Origin: Verrucomicrobiaceae bacterium | GTDB taxonomy: Bacteria > Verrucomicrobiota > Verrucomicrobiae > Verrucomicrobiales > Akkermansiaceae | Assembly: GCA_003820635.1 (NCBI GenBank) | Contig: RPOS01000230.1 | Span: 1-14,093 of the forward strand | Reading direction: 5' to 3' | Length of the DNA stretch: 14,093 nucleotides | In this document: positions 1 to 6,719 of the stretch, piece after piece | How the letters are laid out: each line of letters begins with the position of its first letter | Position numbering within the stretch: the stretch's first letter is position 1 | The notes under the pieces: generated by a model | The model's database searches: none | What the model was told of the DNA's origin: nothing | Seen by the model: only the letters and a program-made list of their open reading frames with translations | Translations under genes and position numbers: made by a program

Positions 1-20
1 ATGACAACGTAAACCGACAT
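1..20 (-). CDS. 5' end of a leftward gene, cut by the window edge
   Basis: Only the first six full codons are visible, reading MSVYVV and continuing off the left edge, so no function can be given. The start is supported by a good Shine-Dalgarno sequence (AGGAG on the minus strand, positions 31-27) six bases before the ATG at 20-18. The stop codon of the 29-codon ORF just upstream lies inside the same leader, which suggests translational coupling. The start region folds into an unusual hairpin, described separately. Confidence is limited by the very short visible part. Confidence 0.4.
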
Positions 21-36
21 GGTTTACTCCTGTTGT
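4..36 (-). promoter_or_regulatory. Start-site hairpin: SD in bulge, AUG in loop
   Basis: On the minus strand ACAAC (36-32) pairs with GTTGT (8-4), and GTAAACC (27-21) pairs with GGTTTAC (15-9), giving 12 base pairs with no mismatch. The four unpaired bases between the two helices are AGGA, the core of the Shine-Dalgarno sequence, and the five-base apical loop ATGTC holds the start codon. What is seen is the pairing; a role in controlling initiation is inference. The pairing also constrains codons 2 to 6 of the gene. Confidence 0.5.
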
Positions 37-113
37 GCGGTGCCCATCTCCGCTGTAGGCAATGGTTGCTGGTGGGTTTGCACCACCAGACTCGCTTGGT
101 TACGAATCACCAT
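24..113 (-). CDS. Possible 29-residue leftward ORF
   Basis: An ATG at 113-111 opens a 29-codon frame ending in TAA at 26-24. The product is polar and Gln-rich, beginning MVIRNQASL and ending GTAQQE; I do not recognise it. The stop codon overlaps the Shine-Dalgarno sequence of the next leftward gene (GGAGTAAACCATG), the usual layout of coupled phage genes, which is the main reason to list it. No strong ribosome-binding site precedes its own ATG. A perfect 7-bp inverted repeat (69-75 with 83-89, CTGGTGG/CCACCAG) lies inside it. It could instead be plain leader for the gene at 1-20. Confidence 0.35.
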   Translation of the reverse strand: MVIRNQASLVVQTHQQPLPTAEMGTAQQE

Positions 114-160
114 AAGTAATTAACCCGCTAAGGTACACCACTGGGGAGGGCACAGCCTGA

Positions 161-352
161 TCAATTAGTTGGGTAGCTATTGGCTGCGCACCAGGTCATG
201 TGGACCTCGTGAGCATCCTTGGGCCAGTCGTGGCTAGCACATTGCTGTGCAGTTGCCTTGTCCAATTGGTGCACGGTTACTTGCGTACCGATACCAATGA
301 GGACTGCAAAGCCACAGATGATGGGAGCTACGTTGGGAAATTGATAGCGCAT
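161..352 (-). CDS. 63-residue membrane-anchored Cys/His mini-protein
   Basis: A small protein with one likely membrane helix (about residues 8-28, Val/Ile/Gly-rich) followed by a short polar domain. That domain contains C38, H41, W43, P44, H48, H51, W54, C55 and Y60 in the spacing C-x2-H-x-W-P-x3-H-x2-H-x2-W-C. I associate this C..H.WP..H..WC layout with uncharacterised small proteins of marine cyanobacteria and cyanophages, from memory only. The two Cys could form a disulfide, or with the His residues bind a metal; neither is shown. No Shine-Dalgarno sequence is evident before the ATG at 352-350. A consensus -10 lies about 170 bases upstream and a Fur-type palindrome about 220 bases upstream. 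An ORF on the opposite strand here (200-406) looks like its antisense shadow. Confidence 0.7.
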   Translation of the reverse strand: MRYQFPNVAPIICGFAVLIGIGTQVTVHQLDKATAQQCASHDWPKDAHEVHMTWCAANSYPTN

Positions 353-415
353 GGTGCTGAGTTGCGATGGGATGTTGCTACGTTTAACGTCCAGCTCGAC
401 GGTTAGTCCTTGCTT

Positions 416-442
416 TAATCCCGATCTTTCACATCGGAATTA
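416..442. promoter_or_regulatory. Hairpin in the leader of the 161-352 gene
   Basis: TAATC-CCGAT (416-425) faces ATCGG-AATTA (433-442) across a 7-base loop, giving nine pairs and one C/A mismatch. It lies between the promoter candidate at 522-550 and the start of the leftward gene, so it would sit in that gene's long mRNA leader. No U-run follows on either strand, so it is not an intrinsic terminator. Function unknown. Confidence 0.4.
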
Positions 443-521
443 AACTAAGAACAATCTCACTGTCCTGTTTGAACCGTACAAGAGAGCGGGAGGATACCCA
501 AAAATCGCGCGAAAGTTTGGG

Positions 522-550
522 ATTATACTTCATTCAGTACGGATTCGTAA
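522..550 (-). promoter_or_regulatory. Candidate sigma70-type promoter, leftward
   Basis: The minus strand reads TTACGA (550-545), 17 bases, then TATAAT (527-522). The -10 is a perfect consensus hexamer and the spacing is ideal, but the -35 matches only three of six positions. Transcription would start near 515 and give the 161-352 gene a leader of about 160 bases. This is the best leftward promoter candidate found between the upstream terminator and that gene. Confidence 0.4.
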
Positions 551-570
551 CATAAAATCGACAAAGTTAA

Positions 571-585
571 TGAGAATGATTCTCA
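571..585. promoter_or_regulatory. Fur-family-type 7-1-7 palindrome
   Basis: TGAGAATGATTCTCA is a perfect palindrome of two 7-base arms around one base. It matches the classic 7-1-7 Fur-family operator (TGATAATNATTATCA) at 12 of 14 arm positions. Three of the next four flanking pairs also match. It sits about 20 bases upstream of the -35 of the leftward promoter candidate. On the plus strand it lies between a TCGACA (558-563) and an AATAAT (585-590), though those are 21 bases apart, too far for a standard promoter. Fur, Zur or PerR cannot be told apart from the site alone. Confidence 0.45.
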
Positions 586-594
586 ATAATGTGT

Positions 595-647
595 CGGGTT
601 CTTTTTTTCTACCCGCGCTCTCCCCCGGTTGGGTGTTGGGAGAAGCG
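595..647. other. Two adjacent hairpins, possible structured RNA
   Basis: CGGGT (595-599) pairs with ACCCG (611-615) around a pyrimidine loop containing seven T. Directly after it CGCTCTCCC (616-624) pairs with GGGAGA and GCG (638-643, 645-647) with a single bulged A at 644. The second helix has nine pairs. Neither is followed by a U-run in the right place for a simple terminator on either strand. No known riboswitch or small-RNA family is recognised. Confidence 0.35.
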
Positions 648-757
648 TCAGGTAATTTTGTACCCTTTTCAGGGATATATGCGGCCCTACTTTTGTATAA
701 ACGTGTACTATTTTTTTAAATTTGTACGTAATATCCCCAATTAGCCCAAAAATTCAG

Positions 758-785
758 ACAAAAAAGCCGGGTCCAACCCCGGCTT
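758..785 (-). terminator. Intrinsic terminator of the 811-1038 gene
   Basis: On the minus strand AAGCCGGG (785-778) and CCCGGCTT (771-764) form a perfect 8-bp GC-rich stem with a 6-base loop, followed directly by a T-run (763-758, one G). It begins 26 bases past the stop codon of the leftward gene, a textbook rho-independent terminator, and it supports that gene being real. Confidence 0.85.
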
Positions 786-810
786 GATATCCAAAAATTA
801 CATCGGTTAC

Positions 811-1038
811 CTAAACGGCACCTTTTTGTACGTGCTGTGTCGCCAAACTTACCGCCTGTTGGTACTTTTGCGTGTCAGGCACGGCTCTTGCTAACTCCTG
901 GCCCGCAGCTGACCGCATATTCTGGACTTCAAAGGGGTGCATGCCACCTTCGCGCAGTTCATTGGCACGTTGATCAATTACTTGACGTACGTTCTCGCGC
1001 CTTTCCCTGATTGCGTCGTCCATTTTTATGTTCTGCAC
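811..1038 (-). CDS. Small helical protein of unknown function
   Basis: Leftward gene of 75 codons from a GTG at 1038, or 70 from the ATG at 1023, which I think more likely because the protein then begins MDDAIRERREN. No good Shine-Dalgarno sequence precedes either start. The product is hydrophilic, charged and predicted almost wholly helical, with no Cys and no membrane segment. It is not recognised. The main evidence that it is real is the strong intrinsic terminator 26 bases after its TAG stop and its position on one side of a divergent promoter region. A small regulator or host-takeover protein is possible but unproven. Confidence 0.65.
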   Translation of the reverse strand: MQNIKMDDAIRERRENVRQVIDQRANELREGGMHPFEVQNMRSAAGQELARAVPDTQKYQQAVSLATQHVQKGAV

Positions 1039-1064
1039 CGTACTTAACGGTTTATATCTTTTAG

Positions 1065-1093
1065 TTTACAAGACTATTACGTTTTTTTATTAC
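1065..1093 (+). promoter_or_regulatory. Candidate rightward promoter in the divergent gap
   Basis: TTTACA (1065-1070, five of six to the -35 consensus), 17 bases, then TATTAC (1088-1093, four of six). A second possible -10, TAGAAT, lies at 1101-1106. Transcription would start about 45 bases before the 1145 gene. The opposite strand carries TATAAA (1056-1051), which may serve the leftward gene. With no terminator seen downstream, this could feed the whole rightward block, but internal promoters cannot be excluded. Confidence 0.35.
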
Positions 1094-1144
1094 CCAAAGT
1101 TAGAATGTAACCAATAAAAGATTAAAAAATACACCCTAAAGGTT

Positions 1145-2998
1145 ATGGCGCTCTCTCCTGCTGACTTTTACGCCTATAGCCGCGCTACTGGGGCGCCAAT
1201 CCCAGAAGATCCGCAAGAACGGGCTGACATGGCCCCAGAAGTTCTGGAATTCCGCCGTAATCAACTCAAAGCTCCACAACAAGAGTCAAACCCACTCAAT
1301 GCCCTTGGTGCTGCAGCCCTAGGTTTAGGTGCACTCGCTGGCTTGGGTTTTGGTGCACGTCGTTTGATGCGTCGTGAGCCAACAATTCCACAAGGCCTCC
1401 GCAAATCTGCAACCGCTGGTGTACGCCAAGTTGATCTTGCGGACCTTCAAGGTGCTGTGCGTCGTGTTGCTGCAGAACCTGCGCCTTCTACTCCACCGCC
1501 TGCATCAAGAATTGCCAGCCGTAGTGTAATGCCTACGGATGAGGAAGCTCTTAGTCAGTACACTCGTCAATTACGTGCTGAGCTTCCAGAACCTACTGCA
1601 GAAGAACTGGATTTCCCTTCTGCTGCAAGTCGCGCTTACGGTGTTGGTTACCGCGAAAGGCAAACTGAACCTGGCTATCGCTCTGCTGCACTTGCCGCTT
1701 TCGATAAGAAGTATCCACCGTCTCCTGAGTTGCAAGCCGCACGTCGCGCTACGGCACAACAAGATTTAATTGACGCATCTCTCCGGTTGCAAGCCGGCGA
1801 TGCATCTCTGACAGATATTCAAAAAACCCAAACGCCTGTTAATGCCGATCAGTTCATTAACGCAGTTGAGTCTGGTGAAGACCAAACAACTGGCCGTGTA
1901 CTGAAACAGGTCAACATCGCAGATCCCTGGGGCGAATCAACCATTTCTCCTAGTGCGATCAATGATCAACAAGCCCTCCCAACCTTATCTGCGCTAGAAG
2001 CTAGCCCTCAAGAACAGGCACAACAGTTCCTTCAGTCTAGGTTTGAAGAGTTAGGGGCCACTATCCCTGGCCGCTATCGGCGCGAACGTGCCATGGGACA
2101 AGATCCTGCCATTGCAGAAGCAATGGAGCTGTATGCATCAACCGGTGATCCAGGCGTCCTTTCTCGTTTATCTGCAACACCGTCTTCTCCTCTAACCGTT
2201 ACGCCACGCGTGCAAACTGCATTCCTCGAAGCAGAAGTGCCAACAGGTAAGTTTTATGAGGTGACCCCACGTACTGAATTCGTTGGAGATCTTGAAGCAA
2301 AAGATATTGCTCTTACAAACCAAATCTCTAGCCTTGGGGCAAAACAACAAAGCATCCTTGGACGCTTACAAGAGATTGATGAGATTGAACCTCAACTACG
2401 TGTAGCAATGGCCAATGAGCCTGAGGGTGGTGGATACTACTCTCGGATGTTTGGTCAGTTAATGGCAGAAAAACAAAACCTGCCTGCTCCAGAAAGTTTC
2501 AATGTTGATATCGGGGATGCGCTTGCAGAACGGAGCTTTGTTCGTGCTCAGATCAAATCTGAAGAAGACCTGGGGCCCAAGTACAAATTATCCGAACGTC
2601 AAGAAGGTGTGCGTCCTTTCTATGAACTAGATCCTTCCAGTGGCGAGCCCATTGCTGAAACCCTTGAGATTCGCGGAGGTCGCCCATCTGTTCAGTTAGA
2701 AGAACAAAAAACTGGTGGTGGCCGTGGTTATGCCATGTATGACCCTGAGTCCCAAACAGGTTCTTCCATTGGTATCTATGGGGTTGAGCCTCGCAATTAC
2801 CCGATTGCCGATCCAGAGTTACGTCCAACTGTTCTCCAACGTGAAGAAACAAAAGGTCTTAAGTTACGGCAAGAACCAAACCGTTCAACGCCAGAAGCAA
2901 AACTCCGTTCCCTGGAAGTAAGTGAAGCATTGCGTCGCGCTACAATTGAGGGACGCGATCCGCAATCAATTCTCAAACAGTTTGGTATTGGTATCTGA
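1145..2998 (+). CDS. 617-residue putative virion/injection protein with N-terminal membrane helix
   Basis: The largest protein of the window and first of the rightward block. Visible parts: a conserved-looking acidic/proline N-terminus (residues 1-40), an Ala/Gly-rich hydrophobic segment at about 52-70 followed by a basic cluster (ARRLMRR), a long proline- and acid-rich middle, a probable coiled coil at about 380-420, and a C-terminal part with a beta-like Gly-rich stretch near 515-550. No enzyme motif was seen. The layout of a membrane helix near the N-terminus plus a long helical body, and the position at the head of a set of membrane-active proteins, fits an internal or injected virion protein. 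That assignment is inference. The start is preceded by a weak AAAGG three bases before the ATG. Confidence 0.8.
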   Translation: MALSPADFYAYSRATGAPIPEDPQERADMAPEVLEFRRNQLKAPQQESNPLNALGAAALGLGALAGLGFGARRLMRREPTIPQGLRKSATAGVRQVDLADLQGAVRRVAAEPAPSTPPPASRIASRSVMPTDEEALSQYTRQLRAELPEPTAEELDFPSAASRAYGVGYRERQTEPGYRSAALAAFDKKYPPSPELQAARRATAQQDLIDASLRLQAGDASLTDIQKTQTPVNADQFINAVESGEDQTTGRVLKQVNIADPWGESTISPSAINDQQALPTLSALEASPQEQAQQFLQSRFEELGATIPGRYRRERAMGQDPAIAEAMELYASTGDPGVLSRLSATPSSPLTVTPRVQTAFLEAEVPTGKFYEVTPRTEFVGDLEAKDIALTNQISSLGAKQQSILGRLQEIDEIEPQLRVAMANEPEGGGYYSRMFGQLMAEKQNLPAPESFNVDIGDALAERSFVRAQIKSEEDLGPKYKLSERQEGVRPFYELDPSSGEPIAETLEIRGGRPSVQLEEQKTGGGRGYAMYDPESQTGSSIGIYGVEPRNYPIADPELRPTVLQREETKGLKLRQEPNRSTPEAKLRSLEVSEALRRATIEGRDPQSILKQFGIGI

Positions 2999-3000
2999 TC

Positions 3001-3213
3001 ATGGCTGAGAAGAAAAAAGATAAAAAGTGGATTCAAGGCACCGAGATGAAGGAAGGGGCTTTCACCGCCAAAGCTAAAAAGCGTGGTATCACCGCCGCCC
3101 AGCTCCAGGAGAACGTGCTGTCAACACCAGATAAGTACGATGACAAAACAGTTAAGCAAGCGAACCTTCGCAAAACCCTGGTAGGCTTACACAAGAAAAA
3201 GAAAGCTAAATGA
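3001..3213 (+). CDS. Small lysine-rich phage protein (KKWIQ / GAFTAKA type)
   Basis: A 70-residue, strongly basic protein with Lys runs at both ends. It contains KKWIQ near residue 8, then MKEGAFTAKAKKRGIT, and a C-terminal KQANLRKTLVGL. I recognise this as a small protein type seen in many phages (GAFT.KA..G followed by a QA.L.KTL helix), whose role is not known to me. The charge suggests nucleic-acid binding. It starts two bases after the stop of the preceding gene and overlaps the next by four (ATGA), so all three are probably translated from one message. Confidence 0.75.
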   Translation: MAEKKKDKKWIQGTEMKEGAFTAKAKKRGITAAQLQENVLSTPDKYDDKTVKQANLRKTLVGLHKKKKAK

Positions 3214-3740
3214 AAATAGATAGGCCGCGTACCACACCTGGTGATTATATTAAGTTTGGCGGCAATAAAGACAAAAAATTAAAATTCAAAGACCAGTATG
3301 ATCTCGAGGCTTCTGTACAAGAAACACCTTGGATCACATCCCGTTTTGGTCCGCAAGACTTAACCAAACGTGTGGCAAATCGCCGCCTTACTTTCAATGA
3401 TCTGAACTACGTTCCAGAAGGGGAGCTGGAGAACGGTTACGAAATGTTCCCAGGGCGAGGTCGTTTTGACATGGAGACAGATTACGACTTTGCCGTTGGC
3501 CGGCCTTCTACTCCTAGCTTTCCAGAACAACAACCAGACTTTGATCCAAACTGGAATAATGCCTACGGCTTAAGCCCAATCATTCCCCCTGACGAAAAAA
3601 TTAAAAACCCTTTCCCACGTCAAGATAACCTTGATCCAAACGGGTATCTTGCTGCAATGCTGGCAGAGGGAATCAATACTAATATTCCTAAACTGCCTGA
3701 GCTAATCAGCGAGAATCCCCAAGCTTCGCTCTCCATCTGA
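3210..3740 (+). CDS. 176-residue acidic/proline-rich protein, unknown
   Basis: Begins inside the stop of the preceding gene (ATGA overlap), which fixes the start. The protein is soluble-looking, rich in Pro, Asp, Asn and aromatic residues, with no membrane segment and no recognisable domain. Repeated short DPN/FDPN elements occur (FDPNWNN at about 110, LDPNGY at about 142). The composition resembles extended, partly disordered virion or accessory head proteins, but no function can be assigned. A 38-base AT-rich gap follows before the next gene. Confidence 0.7.
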   Translation: MKIDRPRTTPGDYIKFGGNKDKKLKFKDQYDLEASVQETPWITSRFGPQDLTKRVANRRLTFNDLNYVPEGELENGYEMFPGRGRFDMETDYDFAVGRPSTPSFPEQQPDFDPNWNNAYGLSPIIPPDEKIKNPFPRQDNLDPNGYLAAMLAEGINTNIPKLPELISENPQASLSI

Positions 3741-3778
3741 GCTAAGCAAATTAAAATAAGAAGATATAGGCAAACAAT

Positions 3779-4351
3779 ATGAAGCCTTTCGCACGCTTGC
3801 TTGGCTACGCCTCTAGAAATAAAGATCTTGTTGGTAACGTAGCAGCAGGTAGTGCGTTATCTGCAGGCTTTGGCATGATGGCTGGAGGCCCTGTAACAGG
3901 CCTTGCCTATGGCTTAGGTGATCTTGCTACCGCACTGCCTTTAACCGCCCTGGCACGGAAAGCCCGACCACCTAAATCTAGGCGTGTTGAAGTTGCTCCA
4001 GGGAAGTTTGAATCTGAAAATGTACCCTCACGTTTAGAAACTGCAGCAAACATTGGAGGCTCCTTAGTCTCCCCTCTTGCAACAGAAGCGTTGATGGGAG
4101 GTTTAATGACGCAACCTCAAGTCACTCCAACGCAAATCTCGCAAGAACAGCAGATCATGCAGCAGATGATGCAACGCCAAGCCATCAATAGCTTGGAGGT
4201 TCCACAGTCTGTTGCCCCTGGTACTCAGTTCCAGGCCCAAGGTATTGAGCAAACATTCCTGGATGACTACCAACAACAAGTCACCAAAATGATGCCAAAC
4301 CTTCCTCCTGGTTACATTGATCAACTGATAAGCATGGGAGGAATGGTCTGA
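3779..4351 (+). CDS. 190-residue Gly-zipper membrane protein, putative virion component
   Basis: Residues 18-60 form a Gly/Ala-rich hydrophobic hairpin with repeated small-residue spacing (G..A..G, GLAYGLG), followed by a basic stretch KARPPKSRR that would sit at a membrane face. A second hydrophobic segment lies at about 91-109. Residues 112-136 are Gln/Met-rich, and the C-terminus is helical. Nothing enzymatic is seen. Its stop overlaps the next start (TGATGA), so the pair is coupled. Together with the genes at 4351 and 5337 it forms a set of three membrane-active products. A role in forming a channel during DNA delivery is inference. Confidence 0.75.
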   Translation: MKPFARLLGYASRNKDLVGNVAAGSALSAGFGMMAGGPVTGLAYGLGDLATALPLTALARKARPPKSRRVEVAPGKFESENVPSRLETAANIGGSLVSPLATEALMGGLMTQPQVTPTQISQEQQIMQQMMQRQAINSLEVPQSVAPGTQFQAQGIEQTFLDDYQQQVTKMMPNLPPGYIDQLISMGGMV

Positions 4352-5301
4352 TGAATCCTCTTCAATTCCTAAAAGAATTTAGCGGTGAATACATCACAGG
4401 TCTTAAAAAGGCTGATCGTGTTCAGCGTGAAATGATCCAGGCGCGTGATGAAATTCTTAGCCAAGGAAGCTTGGGGTATGGACAAAGCGTATTGGACCCA
4501 CGTTTTGCTAAGGATGTAAAAAGGGAAGGTGTAAGCGTTAGGCAAACACCCGCTCAAGCCGCTGGTGCATACACATCCCGTGCATTAGTGGATGCTGCAA
4601 ATGACGGCACACGTACCTACTGGTGGCGTTGGAACCATCCGCTGGCCATTGCGCAACGTGTTGTTGAAACAGGCATCGGCAAGATCGAAAGCCCAACAGC
4701 TAAAGCACTTACGGGTCTCGCTATTGCCGTCCCTGCAGTGGCAGCTGCCGGTTCTTATGACATTACTAATCCAGAAGAACAGTTTCGTCCTGAGGGTTAC
4801 GCACAAACCTACTCACCAAAAGGTGCAGAGGACCGGCGTCAAACAGGCCAGCCTACACAAGAGTTGTTTGAACGTTTCTTCCTTGGGCGCACTGGCGATC
4901 CATTGAAATATGCAACTGCAAAAGAGGAAATTCCCAGTTTAACGCCTGAGCGTTACGGTAACTATCTCAATTACTTGTACCAAGACAAAGGCCTACTGGG
5001 TCTAGGTGTTATCAAAGGAACTATGGAGAATTTACAGGGGTATCCAGAAGCCAGGATGCTTGGCTTCCCTGTAAACTTACCAATGGCAGGTGGCTTTGTT
5101 GCAGGCACAGCAGGTGCAAAAATTGGCTCCTCTATTGGCCGTACACCAAGGCAACGTGCAATCGGCGGCATTATTGGTGGAGCAACAGGCTCCCTCCTGG
5201 GCATCACCACAGGCAATATTACGAATGAAATTATTGCTGCAGGCAACCGTCCACAGTTACCAACAACTGCAGAATATGGTGTGACTACTGGTAAAATTTA
5301 A
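4351..5301 (+). CDS. 316-residue protein with C-terminal glycine-zipper hairpin
   Basis: The N-terminal third is charged and helical. It is followed by an aromatic cluster YWWRWNHP at about 90-97 and a hydrophobic helix at about 117-134. A soluble middle part is rich in Arg, Pro and Tyr. The C-terminus has two Gly-zipper segments (about 244-263 and 270-288) joined by a short basic turn, GRTPRQR, then a polar tail. Two zipper helices joined by a basic turn are typical of membrane-inserting or pore-lining hairpins. The start overlaps the preceding stop by one base. Not recognised by family; virion or ejection protein is the best guess from context. Confidence 0.75.
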   Translation: MNPLQFLKEFSGEYITGLKKADRVQREMIQARDEILSQGSLGYGQSVLDPRFAKDVKREGVSVRQTPAQAAGAYTSRALVDAANDGTRTYWWRWNHPLAIAQRVVETGIGKIESPTAKALTGLAIAVPAVAAAGSYDITNPEEQFRPEGYAQTYSPKGAEDRRQTGQPTQELFERFFLGRTGDPLKYATAKEEIPSLTPERYGNYLNYLYQDKGLLGLGVIKGTMENLQGYPEARMLGFPVNLPMAGGFVAGTAGAKIGSSIGRTPRQRAIGGIIGGATGSLLGITTGNITNEIIAAGNRPQLPTTAEYGVTTGKI

Positions 5302-5319
5302 AATATAAGACATATAAGT

Positions 5320-5334
5320 AATCGGCGGTCGATT
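5320..5334 (+). promoter_or_regulatory. Short hairpin at the 5337 start, with SD-like loop
   Basis: AATCG (5320-5324) pairs with CGATT (5330-5334) around GCGGT, two bases before the ATG. The only purine-rich SD-like sequence near this start, GGCGG, lies partly in the loop. Just upstream ATATAAG occurs twice (5303-5309, 5312-5318). A 5-bp stem can easily arise by chance. Confidence 0.2.
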
Positions 5335-5336
5335 CA

Positions 5337-6233
5337 ATGTTAGTTGATCAATACGGCAGGCCTCTTGTCACTCCAGTAGCGGGTGGTACAACTCCAGCAC
5401 AATCGCCTAGTCGCCGTGAACAGGCAAAGCAGTTCTTAGATGAACAAACTGCACGTCTTCAAGCTGGCCTTGGCGGGACCATTGAAACGGTACAGGAAAA
5501 AGCTAAAGGCGCTGGGGAATACATCCGCAACAAACCTATGCGTGCTGGTCTGCGCGGTGGTTTAGCCGGTGGTGCCTTGATGGCCATCCCCTCTCTTATG
5601 GAAGGCCGTCCTGCTGAAGCTGCTGGTGGCCTTGCAGGTTCTGCTGCCGGTGGTGCTGCAGGTGCTGCACTTGGCACTGCGCTTCTTCCAGGTGTTGGTA
5701 CTGTGATTGGCGGTCTTGCTGGTTCCGCTCTTGGCGGCATCCTTGGCGGTGGTGCGGCAGAAGCGGCAGTCTCTGCTTACACCGGTAAGCCTCCCACGGG
5801 CAAGACAGGTACTGAGGTTGCTCAACCTCCTCGTTCCATTGATACTCCCTTGGGACGCATCAACCTTAATGAGGCTGCAGCCCAAGAAGATTTCATGAAC
5901 CGTAATCAAAAGCGTCAGCTGGATTACTACGGAACCATGATGGGCATGACCACGTCCAACATGAAGGACCTGACCCAGTTCCAGAACGATCAAGAAATCA
6001 ATATGCAAAAGTCAATGCTTCCAATTACTACGAAGCTTGCAAACGATCAGTTAACCCGTGCCCAGGCGATGGTTAACACCCAGAACAATGCTTACATCCA
6101 GCAGATGATGGTTGGGGCACAAGCCAATCTTGCTCTTGGGGCTCAACGCGAGCGTGGCGCCACGATGCGTCAGGCCTTAGCAACTAATCCATATACGGTT
6201 GCCCTTAGCTCCCCGAACATCTCTATTAGCTGA
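5337..6233 (+). CDS. 298-residue protein with long glycine zipper, putative pore/ejection protein
   Basis: Residues 71-84 and 93-147 are an unusually long Ala/Gly-rich hydrophobic region with GxxxG and AGGxAG spacing (GGLAGSAAGGAAGAALG; IGGLAGSALGGILGGG), enough for three membrane passes. It is flanked by an amphipathic, charged N-terminal helix (about 25-65) and a Gln/Met-rich helical C-terminal half (about 180-285). Such zippers are known from proteins that assemble in membranes, including phage internal proteins; the specific role here is inference. It lies between other membrane-type products and upstream of a gp14-like gene. The C-terminus ends in a short Pro/Ser/Ile tail. Confidence 0.75.
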   Translation: MLVDQYGRPLVTPVAGGTTPAQSPSRREQAKQFLDEQTARLQAGLGGTIETVQEKAKGAGEYIRNKPMRAGLRGGLAGGALMAIPSLMEGRPAEAAGGLAGSAAGGAAGAALGTALLPGVGTVIGGLAGSALGGILGGGAAEAAVSAYTGKPPTGKTGTEVAQPPRSIDTPLGRINLNEAAAQEDFMNRNQKRQLDYYGTMMGMTTSNMKDLTQFQNDQEINMQKSMLPITTKLANDQLTRAQAMVNTQNNAYIQQMMVGAQANLALGAQRERGATMRQALATNPYTVALSSPNISIS

Positions 6234-6243
6234 GGTATAAATC

Positions 6244-6699
6244 ATGGCAGACTCTACCGCATTTGGTAATTTTTTTTCTGGTGTAACTGGCATGGGTTCT
6301 CCCATGACAAAAAACAGTACGGCTTTTGACCAACAAGAAGCGGATCTTTTAAATAAAGCGGACCCAAGCATTGCCTTGGCTCTGCTCTTTAATCGCAAAC
6401 GCGAAGATGCGTACAACGATCCGGATCGTTTACGTGAGCAGATGCAGGTCTACAAAGAAATTCGTGCAGAGGAAGCAGCTGGTGCAGCAAAGCTTCAAGC
6501 TGAACGCGATAAACGCGCGTTCCAGTACAACTTGATGGCTAGCATTCCCAAAACAATTACGGACATCAGCAGCAACCTTGCTCAGATGACGTACAACGCA
6601 CCACGGCTTCAGATCTTGGCGGGTATCCCAGATCAGATGCGAGCTGCTTATGGCTCAATGCCAGCCATTAGCGTTCCTCGTAGCCGAGGATTTAGCTAA
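6244..6699 (+). CDS. 151-residue helical protein, unknown virion-associated
   Basis: A GAGG ribosome-binding site eight bases before the ATG fixes the start. The product begins MADSTAFGNFF, has a charged helical middle (about 60-95, with Arg, Glu and Ala in coiled-coil-like spacing) and ends in a proline-bearing polar tail (PRSRGFS). No membrane segment stands out. Its first 11 bases are identical to those of the gene at 8045 (both start MADS), but the rest does not align by eye. Context suggests a minor structural or internal protein. Confidence 0.7.
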   Translation: MADSTAFGNFFSGVTGMGSPMTKNSTAFDQQEADLLNKADPSIALALLFNRKREDAYNDPDRLREQMQVYKEIRAEEAAGAAKLQAERDKRAFQYNLMASIPKTITDISSNLAQMTYNAPRLQILAGIPDQMRAAYGSMPAISVPRSRGFS

Positions 6700-6719
6700 C
6701 ACTCGCATATAATTAAACC

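Larger units (their letters stand above)
353..810. other. 458-base non-coding stretch rich in inverted repeats
   Basis: No gene is visible on either strand and I see no tRNA. It holds, from right to left, the terminator of the 811-1038 gene (758-785), a hairpin pair at 595-615 and 616-647, a Fur-type palindrome (571-585), a minus-strand promoter candidate (522-550) overlapping the edge of a 6-bp inverted repeat (CCCAAA 497-502 with TTTGGG 516-521), and a near-perfect hairpin at 416-442. A short CCCT/AGGG repeat (663-666 with 671-674) is also present. The length and density of symmetric elements are unlike the rest of the window, where most gaps are under 45 bases, so a regulatory or small-RNA role is plausible. 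Confidence 0.6.

Noticed and set aside
1..160. A tRNA suggested by the several hairpins near the left edge
   Set aside because: No acceptor/T-arm pairing or TTC-A-C T-loop pattern fits on either strand; the repeats are better read as a start-site hairpin and an internal repeat in a small ORF.
200..406. A 68-codon plus-strand ORF over the leftward mini-gene
   Set aside because: It is antisense to the better-supported 161-352 protein, has no ribosome-binding site, and its product shows no coherent pattern beyond a Leu/Val-rich start.
5459..6008. Minus-strand ORFs of 93 and 148 codons opposite the 5337 gene
   Set aside because: They are antisense to a GC-rich glycine-zipper coding region whose own frame and coupling are well supported; composition is that of a mirrored Ala/Gly gene.
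6708..6716. TATAATTAA as a late promoter for the 6720 gene
   Set aside because: Transcription from it would begin at or inside the start codon of that gene, so it cannot serve it without a leaderless or shorter product.
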